From assembly GCA_018065475.1 (NCBI GenBank), contig JAGHTD010000128.1, positions 1 through 5,155 on the forward strand: 5,155 nt of DNA, given 5' to 3'. Below the pieces are notes generated by a model that had not been told where the DNA came from, ran no database searches, and was given only the letters and a program-made list of their open reading frames with translations. Below, in pieces: positions 1 to 5,155 of this stretch. Position 1 is the stretch's first letter, and each line of letters opens with the position of its first letter. The translations under genes and the position numbers were made by a program. The stretch is from Candidatus Colimorpha enterica (GTDB taxonomy: Bacteria; Bacillota; Clostridia; Oscillospirales; CAG-272).

Positions 1-1131
1 TCCTATTACGGCGATATTATCAATTGTACTGTTAAAAACGCAACTGTAGCAGCAGCTGTCAAAAACAATGATGACGGCGACAAGGTCGGCGGCGTTGTAG
101 GTCGTCTTTCTGTTGAAGAAGGCATAGGTTCTGTAAAGAACTGTACTGCTGAAAATGTAACCGTTAAGGGTTATAGACAGGTCGGTGGCGTTCTTGGCGG
201 TGCTTATAAGACCAGCGGTTCTTATGATGTATCCGGCAATACTGCAAAGAATTGCACGATTATCAACGACAGATCAAATAACTACAACAACCTTACTGAA
301 TTTGATGCACGTGAAGTAATTGGTACTCCTGCAGCACTTAATGACGCAAGCACCAAAGAAAACGTAACTATCGAACTCATCAAAGCTCCCATTGTTGTTG
401 AAGCAGGCGCAACACCCGCAGCAACTCAGACCAATGTTACAAATGCTATAGCTGCAGCAACAGCAGGAGATACAATTATACTTCCTAATGTTGAAGGCGG
501 TGTAAAACTTATTAATGCAGCTCCCGGCGTTACCATAAAGGGTGACGGCAATACCGTAATTAATGCTACGGACGGTGGACAAATTGCCCGAATCGATGGT
601 GTTACACTTGACGGTCTTGTAATCAACTGCGGACAATCAAATTATCATGGCTTCCAGCATAGTAATGTTACATTGAGAAACTGCACGATCAACGGTCTGC
701 TTTTCTCTTACGGAACTATGGTATTTGAAGGGTGCACCTTTAATCAGACTGCTGTTGAATATAATATGTGGGCATACACTAGTGTAACTTACAAAGACTG
801 CACATTCAACACTTGTGGTAAAGCAGTAAATGTATATTCCGAAGGCGCGACTGTTCAGTATAAAGTAGTATTTGATGGATGCACATTCAATAATATGAAT
901 AATCCCGCAAAGAAACCTGCTGTATTGATAAAGTCCAACGGTTCCAATCCCGAGTTCTACCGCTATGATGTAGAAATTAAAAATTGTACTGTAAACGGAA
1001 ACTGGCCGACAAACTATATTGTAGATGAAGGTGAAGCACAGATTGGAAACAATCCTCTTTATGACATCGAAAAGAATGGAACAGATATAAAGCTTACAGT
1101 TGACGGTGTTCAGATTTATCCTGCTGCATAA
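1..1131 (+). CDS. Extracellular beta-helix protein with GLUG-like repeats (3' part; start outside window)
   Basis: The frame is open from base 1 to the TAA at 1129-1131, giving 376 residues of a longer protein. Numbered from the window edge, residues 1-95 hold about three repeats of 37-39 residues, with N-C-T at Cys9, Cys48 and Cys85 and glycine motifs VGGVVG and VGGVLG; this is the style of GLUG repeats in bacterial surface proteins. Residues about 144-195 (AIAAATAGDTIILP, then GVTIKGDGNTVI) look like the entry to a pectate-lyase-type right-handed beta-helix. Rungs with Cys at 210, 228, 245, 267, 294 and 329 follow, mostly [N/D/G]-C-T-[F/I/V]-N. No catalytic residues are recognisable, so adhesion or polysaccharide binding is more likely than enzyme activity. 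The C terminus (VDGVQIYPAA) lacks a sortase motif, membrane segment or binding repeats, so any anchoring part must be upstream. By eye, its codons end in A or T more often than in the genes downstream. Confidence 0.85.
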   Translation, partial: SYYGDIINCTVKNATVAAAVKNNDDGDKVGGVVGRLSVEEGIGSVKNCTAENVTVKGYRQVGGVLGGAYKTSGSYDVSGNTAKNCTIINDRSNNYNNLTEFDAREVIGTPAALNDASTKENVTIELIKAPIVVEAGATPAATQTNVTNAIAAATAGDTIILPNVEGGVKLINAAPGVTIKGDGNTVINATDGGQIARIDGVTLDGLVINCGQSNYHGFQHSNVTLRNCTINGLLFSYGTMVFEGCTFNQTAVEYNMWAYTSVTYKDCTFNTCGKAVNVYSEGATVQYKVVFDGCTFNNMNNPAKKPAVLIKSNGSNPEFYRYDVEIKNCTVNGNWPTNYIVDEGEAQIGNNPLYDIEKNGTDIKLTVDGVQIYPAA

Positions 1132-1149
1132 TCTGATTATCACCTTACC

Positions 1150-1172
1150 CCCAACCTCCTCGTGAGGTTGGG
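1150..1172. repeat. Perfect 9-bp hairpin after the beta-helix gene
   Basis: Bases 1150-1158 (CCCAACCTC) pair exactly with 1164-1172 (GAGGTTGGG) around the 5-nt loop CTCGT. It lies 18 nt after the stop of the upstream gene, where a terminator would be expected. No run of T follows on either strand, so it is not a classic intrinsic terminator. It may instead protect an mRNA 3' end, or form one unit with the hairpin that starts 2 nt further on. Confidence 0.6.
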
Positions 1173-1173
1173 C

Positions 1174-1217
1174 GGTAATCAAAGGGCGTAGGCAACAGCT
1201 TATACCTTTTGATTACC
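1174..1217. repeat. Long 13-bp hairpin before the SipW operon
   Basis: Bases 1174-1186 (GGTAATCAAAGGG) pair with 1205-1217 (CCTTTTGATTACC) over 13 bp with one G-U pair. The 18-nt loop spans 1187-1204 and could form a few more pairs inside. No T-tract follows. It lies 48 nt before the first operon start codon, so it could be an mRNA leader element, a processing site or a dispersed palindromic repeat. The order of a small hairpin followed directly by a long one recurs after the operon at 5063-5123. Confidence 0.6.
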
Positions 1218-1250
1218 GAAATAACGTTAAAAATAAAGATCAGTCAACAG

Positions 1251-1259
1251 AAAGGAGGA
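1251..1259 (+). promoter_or_regulatory. Strong ribosome-binding site that fixes the start at 1266
   Basis: AAAGGAGGA, with GGAGG at 1254-1258, lies 7 nt before ATG 1266. It decides the start, because the same frame is also open from a TTG at 1209. That TTG lies inside the right arm of the 1174-1217 hairpin and has no Shine-Dalgarno sequence. Confidence 0.85.
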
Positions 1260-1265
1260 CACCGA

Positions 1266-2165
1266 ATGAAATTGCTTGAATGGCTGTTGAACGATCCGAA
1301 AAAAGAAAATGAAGAAAAAGTAACCGATAAAATGCTTGTGCGTTCCGTTGTGTTGTCAGTCATAGGTATTTTGTTCTGTATGACCTGCCTTTTCGGGCTG
1401 AGCTGGGCGTGGTTTACCGATTCGATAGCAACCGGATCAAGCAAGATCACCGCCGCTTCATTTAATCTTGATGTTACGGTTGAAGAAATCAACGGTGCGC
1501 AAATACCCAAGGGCGAAGACGGATTCTATCAACTTGATACAACTAAGACATATAAAGTCACTCTTGTAAAAGAAGGTACGGCAAAGTCGGGCTTCTGTCA
1601 CATATCGGTTAAGACTTCCGAAGAGGGAACGCAGACGATTTTTTATACCGAAAACATCCCGCAGGGTAATGTCACCGAAGACGATCAGCCGTACGTCTTC
1701 ACCGTTTCCGGAGTATATAAGATAAAGTTAACCCCGATGTGGGGACAGCGCGCGTCAGACAGCAGTACAATTGTTTCTACCCTCGATCTGACACATCCTC
1801 CGCATGATGCTGAGTACAGCCAGGAGGAAGAAGAGGTCGAAGAAGAGGACGAGCCGATTGACGATGAAGAAACGTCAAAGGCACCGGTCATAACGGCCGA
1901 TGAGACTTCAAAACCCACAACCGAACCGACTACCGAAGCACCCGTGACGACTGCCGAACCCGCAATCGAAACGACTGCCGAAACTACCGCTCCATTGACC
2001 GAACCCGACAGCACGGTTGAAGAAACGAACGAACCTCCCGAAACAACATCCGAAAACACGACCGTTACTGACGTAACTGCCGATGAAAAAGACGAACCCG
2101 CGGAAACCTCCGCGTCTTCTGATACGTCGGAACCCGAATCACAGCCGGAAACAACCGAGCCGTAA
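1266..2165 (+). CDS. SipW-type exported surface protein with Thr/Glu/Pro-rich tail
   Basis: 299 residues from the ATG behind AAAGGAGGA. Residues 1-25 are a charged cytoplasmic stretch, 26-48 a hydrophobic segment, and 46-53 read SWAWFTDS, followed by KITAASFNLDVTV. This is the recognisable leader of proteins cleaved by SipW-class signal peptidases (TasA/CalY/camelysin style), and the cognate peptidase is the next gene, 18 nt on. Residues about 55-178 form a predicted beta-rich domain of the size usual for this group. Residues 187-203 are almost all Glu/Asp. Residues 204-299 are built from T, E, P, A and S in TTEP- and TTAE-like units and end in TTEP. There is no sortase motif or membrane anchor at the C terminus. 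The tail looks like an extended, possibly glycosylated stalk or spacer. Role as a fibre or matrix component is inferred; export class is the firm part. Confidence 0.85.
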   Translation: MKLLEWLLNDPKKENEEKVTDKMLVRSVVLSVIGILFCMTCLFGLSWAWFTDSIATGSSKITAASFNLDVTVEEINGAQIPKGEDGFYQLDTTKTYKVTLVKEGTAKSGFCHISVKTSEEGTQTIFYTENIPQGNVTEDDQPYVFTVSGVYKIKLTPMWGQRASDSSTIVSTLDLTHPPHDAEYSQEEEEVEEEDEPIDDEETSKAPVITADETSKPTTEPTTEAPVTTAEPAIETTAETTAPLTEPDSTVEETNEPPETTSENTTVTDVTADEKDEPAETSASSDTSEPESQPETTEP

Positions 2166-2170
2166 TAATT

Positions 2171-2174
2171 GAGG
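2171..2174 (+). promoter_or_regulatory. Short ribosome-binding site for the signal peptidase gene
   Basis: GAGG lies 9 nt before ATG 2184 and favours that start over the in-frame TTG at 2169, which has no such site upstream. It is weaker than the sites before 1266 and 2812, which would suit a lower yield of the processing enzyme than of its substrates. Confidence 0.5.
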
Positions 2175-2183
2175 AAAAACGAT

Positions 2184-2771
2184 ATGGACAAACCCAAGCA
2201 AACCTTATTTGAAAAGATACTCAATATCTTCACTTCCGTTCTTGTAGGGCTCGTAGTCCTTGCCGCGCTGTTTCTTATGGGCGCAAGGATCGTCGGATTG
2301 CAGGTATATACGGTAATATCAGGTTCAATGGAGCCGACGTATTATCCCGGAGACCTTATCTACGTCAAGAGGGCGCAGGCGGAGGAAATCAAAGTCGGAG
2401 ACCCCGTTACCTTCGTTCTCAACGAGGACCTCATCGTGGCAACCCACCGTGTCACGAAGATCGACTACGAGAATCAGCGTTTCTACACCAAGGGTGACAA
2501 CAATATGATTGAGGACATCGATCCGGTGCATTTCAAGAATCTTATCGGCAAACCGATCTTCCGCATCCCCTATCTCGGATATACCTCCAAATGGGTACAG
2601 TCACCTCCCGGACTTTACATCGCGATAGCCGCAGGCATTGCGCTCCTCGGTCTCGTATTCATTCCCGACCTCTTCCGTGAAGCGAAGGAAGACGAGCTGA
2701 AGAAAAAGGAAGAAGAACTGCGTAAGCTCGAAGAAGAGCTTAAAAAGAGGGAAGAAGAGATTTCCAAATAA
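2184..2771 (+). CDS. sipW: ER-type signal peptidase I (SipW family)
   Basis: 195 residues, close to the usual SipW length of about 190. It is a membrane serine protease (family S26B) that removes signal peptides on the outer face of the membrane. Segment 1 is at about residues 14-37. SGSMEPTYYPGDL follows with nucleophile Ser48. VATHRV gives His88, where the ordinary bacterial enzymes have Lys. KGDNN gives Asp105, with Asp111 and Asp113 close behind. A second membrane segment at about 143-162 returns the chain to the cytoplasm. Residues 166-195 are a Lys/Glu-rich helix with Leu172, Leu179, Leu186 and Ile193 spaced by seven. All catalytic residues of the archaeal/ER type are present, so it should be active. 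Its placement between SipW-type substrates points to them as targets. In Bacillus subtilis, SipW processes TasA and TapA, and its C-terminal region has been reported to have a separate regulatory role. Confidence 0.95.
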   Translation: MDKPKQTLFEKILNIFTSVLVGLVVLAALFLMGARIVGLQVYTVISGSMEPTYYPGDLIYVKRAQAEEIKVGDPVTFVLNEDLIVATHRVTKIDYENQRFYTKGDNNMIEDIDPVHFKNLIGKPIFRIPYLGYTSKWVQSPPGLYIAIAAGIALLGLVFIPDLFREAKEDELKKKEEELRKLEEELKKREEEISK

Positions 2772-2796
2772 TCATATTTTTGAAAAATCATCAAAA

Positions 2797-2803
2797 AAGG
2801 AGG
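2797..2803 (+). promoter_or_regulatory. Strong ribosome-binding site before the CalY-like gene
   Basis: AAGGAGG, preceded by a run of A, lies 8 nt before ATG 2812. The strength of the site suits a product needed in quantity, such as a fibre subunit. Confidence 0.8.
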
Positions 2804-2811
2804 CGTTCGGT

Positions 2812-3366
2812 ATGCGGCGCAAAAAACTTTTAATATTGCTTATAGCTATGGCGGCGGCACTCGTCACACTCCTCACGCAGTCGTCTCTTGCCTTTTATTC
2901 GATATTGGGAGAAGCGACCAACGTCATCACAAGCGGACAGATCAAATGTAAGATAATCGAAAAAATGGGCAACGCTGACTTCCCGGCGGAGGGCGTTTAC
3001 ATCCTGCCCGGAAGCACGGTATCAAAGAAGGTTTCGGTCAAGAACGTTGGCGAAAACCCGTTCTGGCTCCGTGTAAAGCTCAAAAACACGATGGACAACA
3101 GTACGATCTCATCCGACTTTATGGAGCTTGACTTAAACAAGACAGACTGGATCGACGGCAAGGACGGCTTCTTCTATTACAAAAAGCCGCTTGAGCCGGA
3201 AGCAGAGACCGAAAAGTTATTCACGCAGGTCAAGATCGCAGGCGGCGCCGACAACGGACATTCCGGAAAGACGATAAAGATCGCGATTTACGCCTACGCG
3301 GTGCAGAGCGAATACAACGACGCGTCGTCTCCGCTCAACGTCACCGGGTGGCCGGCTGAAAGCTGA
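2812..3366 (+). CDS. Small TasA/CalY-like SipW-dependent exported protein
   Basis: 184 residues with a strong AAGGAGG site. Residues 1-5 are MRRKK, 6-23 hydrophobic, and 25-33 SSLAFYSIL, a variant of the usual SLAWF cleavage region. TNVITSGQIKCKI follows, the typical first strand after a SipW-type signal. Residues 62-92 (VYILPGSTVSKKVSVKN, then NPFWLRVKL) match the beta-sandwich core of the TasA/camelysin group, where a P-G turn precedes a K-V-x-V-x-N strand. The rest is a single domain with no anchor, repeats or extra membrane segment, and Cys46 is the only cysteine. Given its small size, single domain and strong translation signal, it is the best candidate for the main fibre subunit of this operon. 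That is inference: the protein could also be a minor or priming subunit comparable to TapA. Confidence 0.85.
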   Translation: MRRKKLLILLIAMAAALVTLLTQSSLAFYSILGEATNVITSGQIKCKIIEKMGNADFPAEGVYILPGSTVSKKVSVKNVGENPFWLRVKLKNTMDNSTISSDFMELDLNKTDWIDGKDGFFYYKKPLEPEAETEKLFTQVKIAGGADNGHSGKTIKIAIYAYAVQSEYNDASSPLNVTGWPAES

Positions 3367-3374
3367 ACCTTATT

Positions 3375-4409
3375 ATGAATAAAATCAAAAAGATTGTAAG
3401 TATCTTCATCTGTGCGGTCATGATATTCGGCTGTCTTCCTCTTGCGTCATTTGCAAAGGACGCAAACGTCACTTACAGCGGCAATTCGGGAAAGCTGATC
3501 TTCAAGCCGGGCAGCAATCATTCGCCGACGGATCTGTTTGCGAACTTCAAAAACGTCATGCCGGGCGCATCGCTTACGCAGAAGATAACGGTCAAAAACA
3601 AGGCAAAGAACAACGTCAAGGTAAAGATATACCTTCGTTCGCTCGGCTCGACAGACGAGAAATACAACGATTTTCTGAATCAGCTGACGCTGACGGTCAC
3701 GGAGGACACCGACACGCCTCTCTTTGACGCGGCGGTGGATCAGACGGGCGGGCTGACTGAATGGGTATGCCTCGGCACACTCTATTCCGGCGGCGAGCTT
3801 GACCTCAATGTGACGCTCAACGTCCCGACGACGCTCGACAATCAGTATCAGAATCAGATCGGCAAGATCAAGTGGCAGTTCGTCATCGACGAGCTTCCGA
3901 TAAAGAAGCCGACGTGGAAATGCCCCGTCAACGAAAAGCATTCATACCACATCGAGGAGATCGACGGTATTTCGACCTTCGTATGCGACGACTGCGACAG
4001 CAGGGAGCCGATGAAATGCGACGAATGCGGAGGCAATATGCGCAGGGCTGCGGTCGTAATAACGGGAGGAAAGACCTACCACGTTTACCCCGACGGCAAC
4101 AGACACTACGTTACGAAGGACGGCAAGACGCATTTCTACGTCAACGAAAAGAACATCATAGATTACTACACAGTCGGCGACAAAAAGATAGACATAAAGA
4201 ACGTAAGCGAATATAAGTTCTACGATTTTTACGAATGTGTTGATAACGAACATCACCACACCGATCCGCGTCCCCCGCAGACGGGCGACCCGACGCACAT
4301 CTATCTTTGGCTCCTGCTTTTCATCATTTTCATCGCCGTTGCAATGATCATTGCGACCCGAAAGCGTAAGATCGGGAAAGACGGCGGGGAAGAGAGGGCA
4401 AAATGCTGA
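3375..4409 (+). CDS. Sortase-anchored wall protein with TasA-like domain and zinc-ribbon-like cysteines
   Basis: 344 residues. It begins 8 nt after the previous stop with no clear Shine-Dalgarno site, so coupled translation is likely. Residues 1-27 are a normal Sec signal peptide (cleavage likely after SFA), unlike its SipW-type neighbours. Residues 30-172 form a beta domain with VMPGASLTQKITVKN and later NVPTTLDNQYQNQIGKIKW, resembling the TasA-like domains of this gene group. Residues 183-218 hold Cys183, then C204-x2-C207 and C215-x2-C218, arranged like a zinc ribbon. Residues 235-261 are three short His/Tyr units. Residues 292-295 are EHHH. PPQTGD at 300-305, a hydrophobic segment at about 309-327 and the tail RKRK at 329-332 form a sortase anchor of the PxTGD kind. 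No sortase is in the window. It probably ties the exported fibre to peptidoglycan; anchoring is well supported, the partner is inferred. Confidence 0.88.
   Translation: MNKIKKIVSIFICAVMIFGCLPLASFAKDANVTYSGNSGKLIFKPGSNHSPTDLFANFKNVMPGASLTQKITVKNKAKNNVKVKIYLRSLGSTDEKYNDFLNQLTLTVTEDTDTPLFDAAVDQTGGLTEWVCLGTLYSGGELDLNVTLNVPTTLDNQYQNQIGKIKWQFVIDELPIKKPTWKCPVNEKHSYHIEEIDGISTFVCDDCDSREPMKCDECGGNMRRAAVVITGGKTYHVYPDGNRHYVTKDGKTHFYVNEKNIIDYYTVGDKKIDIKNVSEYKFYDFYECVDNEHHHTDPRPPQTGDPTHIYLWLLLFIIFIAVAMIIATRKRKIGKDGGEERAKC
4392..4398 (+). promoter_or_regulatory. Ribosome-binding site inside the end of the anchor gene
   Basis: GAGAGGG lies 4 nt before ATG 4403, within the last codons of the upstream gene. 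With the 7-nt overlap of the two genes it supports translational coupling and fixes ATG 4403 as the start. Confidence 0.6.
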
Positions 4410-5041
4410 AAAGAAAATCGGTAACTAAACTTGCGCTGTCCCTCAGCAGTCTTCTGATCGCCTTTTGGGTACTTCTCGGCGCAAACGCTTCTCTCGCGTG
4501 GTTCCAGGATGAAGACGTTATCGTAAACAGTCTCAACTTCGGAGACCTCAAAGTTAAACTTTACTACAAGGACAGCGGAGAGTATCTTCCGGTTGACGGT
4601 GAGACGAGGGTGTTTGACGACGCCGCGCTATACGAGCCGGGATATACGCAGATCGTATATCTCCGTATCGAAAACGCCGGCACCGTCGATTTCACGTACG
4701 ATATGTCGGTGATCCCGGATCTGAAAAGCGTCAGAACGGGCATAAACGAAAAGGGTGAGGAGATATATCTCCCTGATTACCTGTATTTCGGCTTCATGTT
4801 TGCCGAAACGGAGGACGCCCTTCTCGAAAAGGCAGCAAAAAGGGATCTTGCCCGCGTATGCGCAACGCATAAGCTGAGCAACTATTCCGAAGAAGGCGGA
4901 ATGATCGCCCCGGGCGAAAGCAATTACTGCGCGCTCGTCCTCTATATGCCCGAGGAAGTGGCAAACGAGGCGAACTATCGAGGCGACGTACCACCGAGTG
5001 TTGAAGTCGGTATAGGCGTTGTCGCAAACCAGTTAAAATGA
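4403..5041 (+). CDS. SipW-dependent exported protein, last gene of the operon
   Basis: 212 residues. The start overlaps the end of the anchor gene by 7 nt. Residues 1-9 carry five Lys/Arg, 10-28 are hydrophobic, and 29-36 read NASLAWFQ, the classic SipW-type cleavage region, followed by NSLNFGDLKVKL. Residues 78-98 carry the motif YEPGYTQIVYLRIENAG, common in SipW-type proteins of Clostridia. The middle part (PDYLYFGFMFAE, 124-135) and the end (VEVGIGVVANQLK, 200-212) also match that style; the ending resembles the usual I-x-V-x-ATQ close of these domains. Cys153 and Cys176 are the only cysteines and could pair. There is no C-terminal anchor, so the mature protein is released or built into a polymer. 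It may be an accessory or capping subunit, because it is larger than the gene 2812 product and unlike it beyond the leader. Confidence 0.87.
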   Translation: MLKRKSVTKLALSLSSLLIAFWVLLGANASLAWFQDEDVIVNSLNFGDLKVKLYYKDSGEYLPVDGETRVFDDAALYEPGYTQIVYLRIENAGTVDFTYDMSVIPDLKSVRTGINEKGEEIYLPDYLYFGFMFAETEDALLEKAAKRDLARVCATHKLSNYSEEGGMIAPGESNYCALVLYMPEEVANEANYRGDVPPSVEVGIGVVANQLK

Positions 5042-5062
5042 AATTATGAACGCAATCCGCCG

Positions 5063-5076
5063 CCGACGAAGGTCGG
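5063..5076. repeat. Small 5-bp hairpin after the operon
   Basis: CCGAC (5063-5067) pairs with GTCGG (5072-5076) around the loop GAAG. It directly abuts the long hairpin at 5077-5123, the same arrangement as at 1150-1217. Alone it is short and could be chance. Confidence 0.4.
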
Positions 5077-5123
5077 ACGGTGGGCAAAGGACACAGAGAG
5101 ATATTGCGTCCTTTGCCCGCCGT
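5077..5123. repeat. Long 16-bp hairpin at the end of the operon
   Basis: ACGGTGGGCAAAGGAC (5077-5092) pairs with GTCCTTTGCCCGCCGT (5108-5123) over 16 bp with a single G-U pair; the 15-nt loop spans 5093-5107. It lies 35 nt after the last stop codon, where transcription of the operon probably ends. No T-tract follows on either strand, so a textbook intrinsic terminator is not supported. A dispersed palindromic repeat or an mRNA 3'-end stabiliser fits as well. Confidence 0.7.
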
Positions 5124-5148
5124 TGTGCGTGAGAATTCGACGCATAAT
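5122..5148. repeat. Third hairpin in the distal spacer
   Basis: GTTGTGCGT (5122-5130) can pair with ACGCATAAT (5140-5148) over 9 bp, including two G-U pairs, around the loop GAGAATTCG. It shares 2 nt with the preceding long stem, so the two compete slightly or stack. The remaining bases to 5155 show no gene. Confidence 0.4.
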
Positions 5149-5155
5149 GGTATAT

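Noticed and set aside
1150..1172. Intrinsic terminator of the beta-helix gene
   Set aside because: The stem is good but the bases after it are CGGTAATC, not a T-run, so it is listed only as an inverted repeat.
637..1182. Minus-strand open frame of about 180 codons
   Set aside because: It lies opposite the beta-helix rungs; the Cys and Ile pattern is the antisense of repeated Asn-Cys-Thr codons.
1209..1237. Possible promoter, TTGATT at 1209 with an A/T-rich region about 17 nt downstream
   Set aside because: No good -10 match is present in the A-rich stretch, and the -35 candidate is part of the hairpin arm. The operon promoter may still lie here but cannot be supported.
1209..1265. TTG start at 1209 adding 19 residues to the first operon protein
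   Set aside because: The TTG is inside a hairpin arm and has no ribosome-binding site, whereas ATG 1266 has AAAGGAGGA at ideal distance and gives a proper leader.
1685..2233. Minus-strand open frame of about 180 codons rich in Ser and Val
   Set aside because: It is the antisense of the repetitive Thr/Glu/Pro coding region, has no leader or domain, and the + strand reading is clear.
3375..3434. Lipoprotein signal (Cys20 after MIFG) in the anchor protein
   Set aside because: Phe at -2 does not fit a lipobox, and a normal cleavage site after SFA plus a C-terminal sortase anchor explain the protein better.
3872..4216. Second + strand frame rich in Arg inside the anchor gene
   Set aside because: It has no ribosome-binding site and no recognisable domain, and it overlaps a well-supported gene in another frame.
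5046..5132. Small open frame of 28 codons (MNAIRRRRRSDGG start)
   Set aside because: It has no ribosome-binding site, and nearly all of it lies in the hairpin arms, which explains its Arg-rich content.
1..5155. CRISPR array, tRNA, rRNA, transposase or phage genes
   Set aside because: I saw no regularly spaced identical repeats, no tRNA-like cloverleaf and no matching proteins on either strand.

Overview
The window looks like chromosomal DNA of a Gram-positive, probably anaerobic Firmicute of the Clostridia; a gut Oscillospiraceae or Ruminococcaceae type is my best guess. The reasons are strong AGGAGG ribosome-binding sites, an ER-type SipW signal peptidase encoded among its own substrates, a sortase-type PQTGD wall anchor, and cysteine-rich beta-helix surface proteins. 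All supported genes lie on the + strand. The assignment rests on protein style, not on any marker gene.

Region 1 (1-1131) is the 3' end of a large extracellular protein. GLUG-like repeats come first, then a right-handed beta-helix with a regular ladder of Asn/Asp/Gly-Cys-Thr rungs. It ends without a wall anchor. Its start is outside the window. Region 2 (1132-1265) is a short spacer holding two adjacent hairpins and then a strong ribosome-binding site.

Region 3 (1266-5041) is a tight five-gene set, apparently one operon: (a) a SipW-type exported protein with a long Thr/Glu/Pro-rich tail, (b) the SipW signal peptidase with a Lys/Glu-rich helical tail, (c) a small TasA/CalY-like exported protein, (d) a wall-anchored protein with a Sec signal peptide, a TasA-like beta domain, a zinc-ribbon-like cysteine cluster, His/Tyr repeats and a PQTGD-membrane-charged-tail anchor, and (e) a third SipW-type exported protein. 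Spacing is 18, 40 and 8 nt, then a 7-nt overlap. Region 4 (5042-5155) holds three hairpins and no convincing gene.

My reading is that the genes build a surface fibre or biofilm matrix of the TasA/CalY kind. SipW processes the substrates at the membrane, the small beta-rich proteins form or cap the fibre, and the PQTGD protein fixes it to peptidoglycan through a sortase encoded elsewhere. The SipW and anchor assignments are firm. The fibre assembly and the division of labour are inference. SipW loci are a known type; the less ordinary parts are the domain make-up of the anchor protein, the mucin-like tail, the SipW helix tail and the paired hairpins on both sides of the operon.
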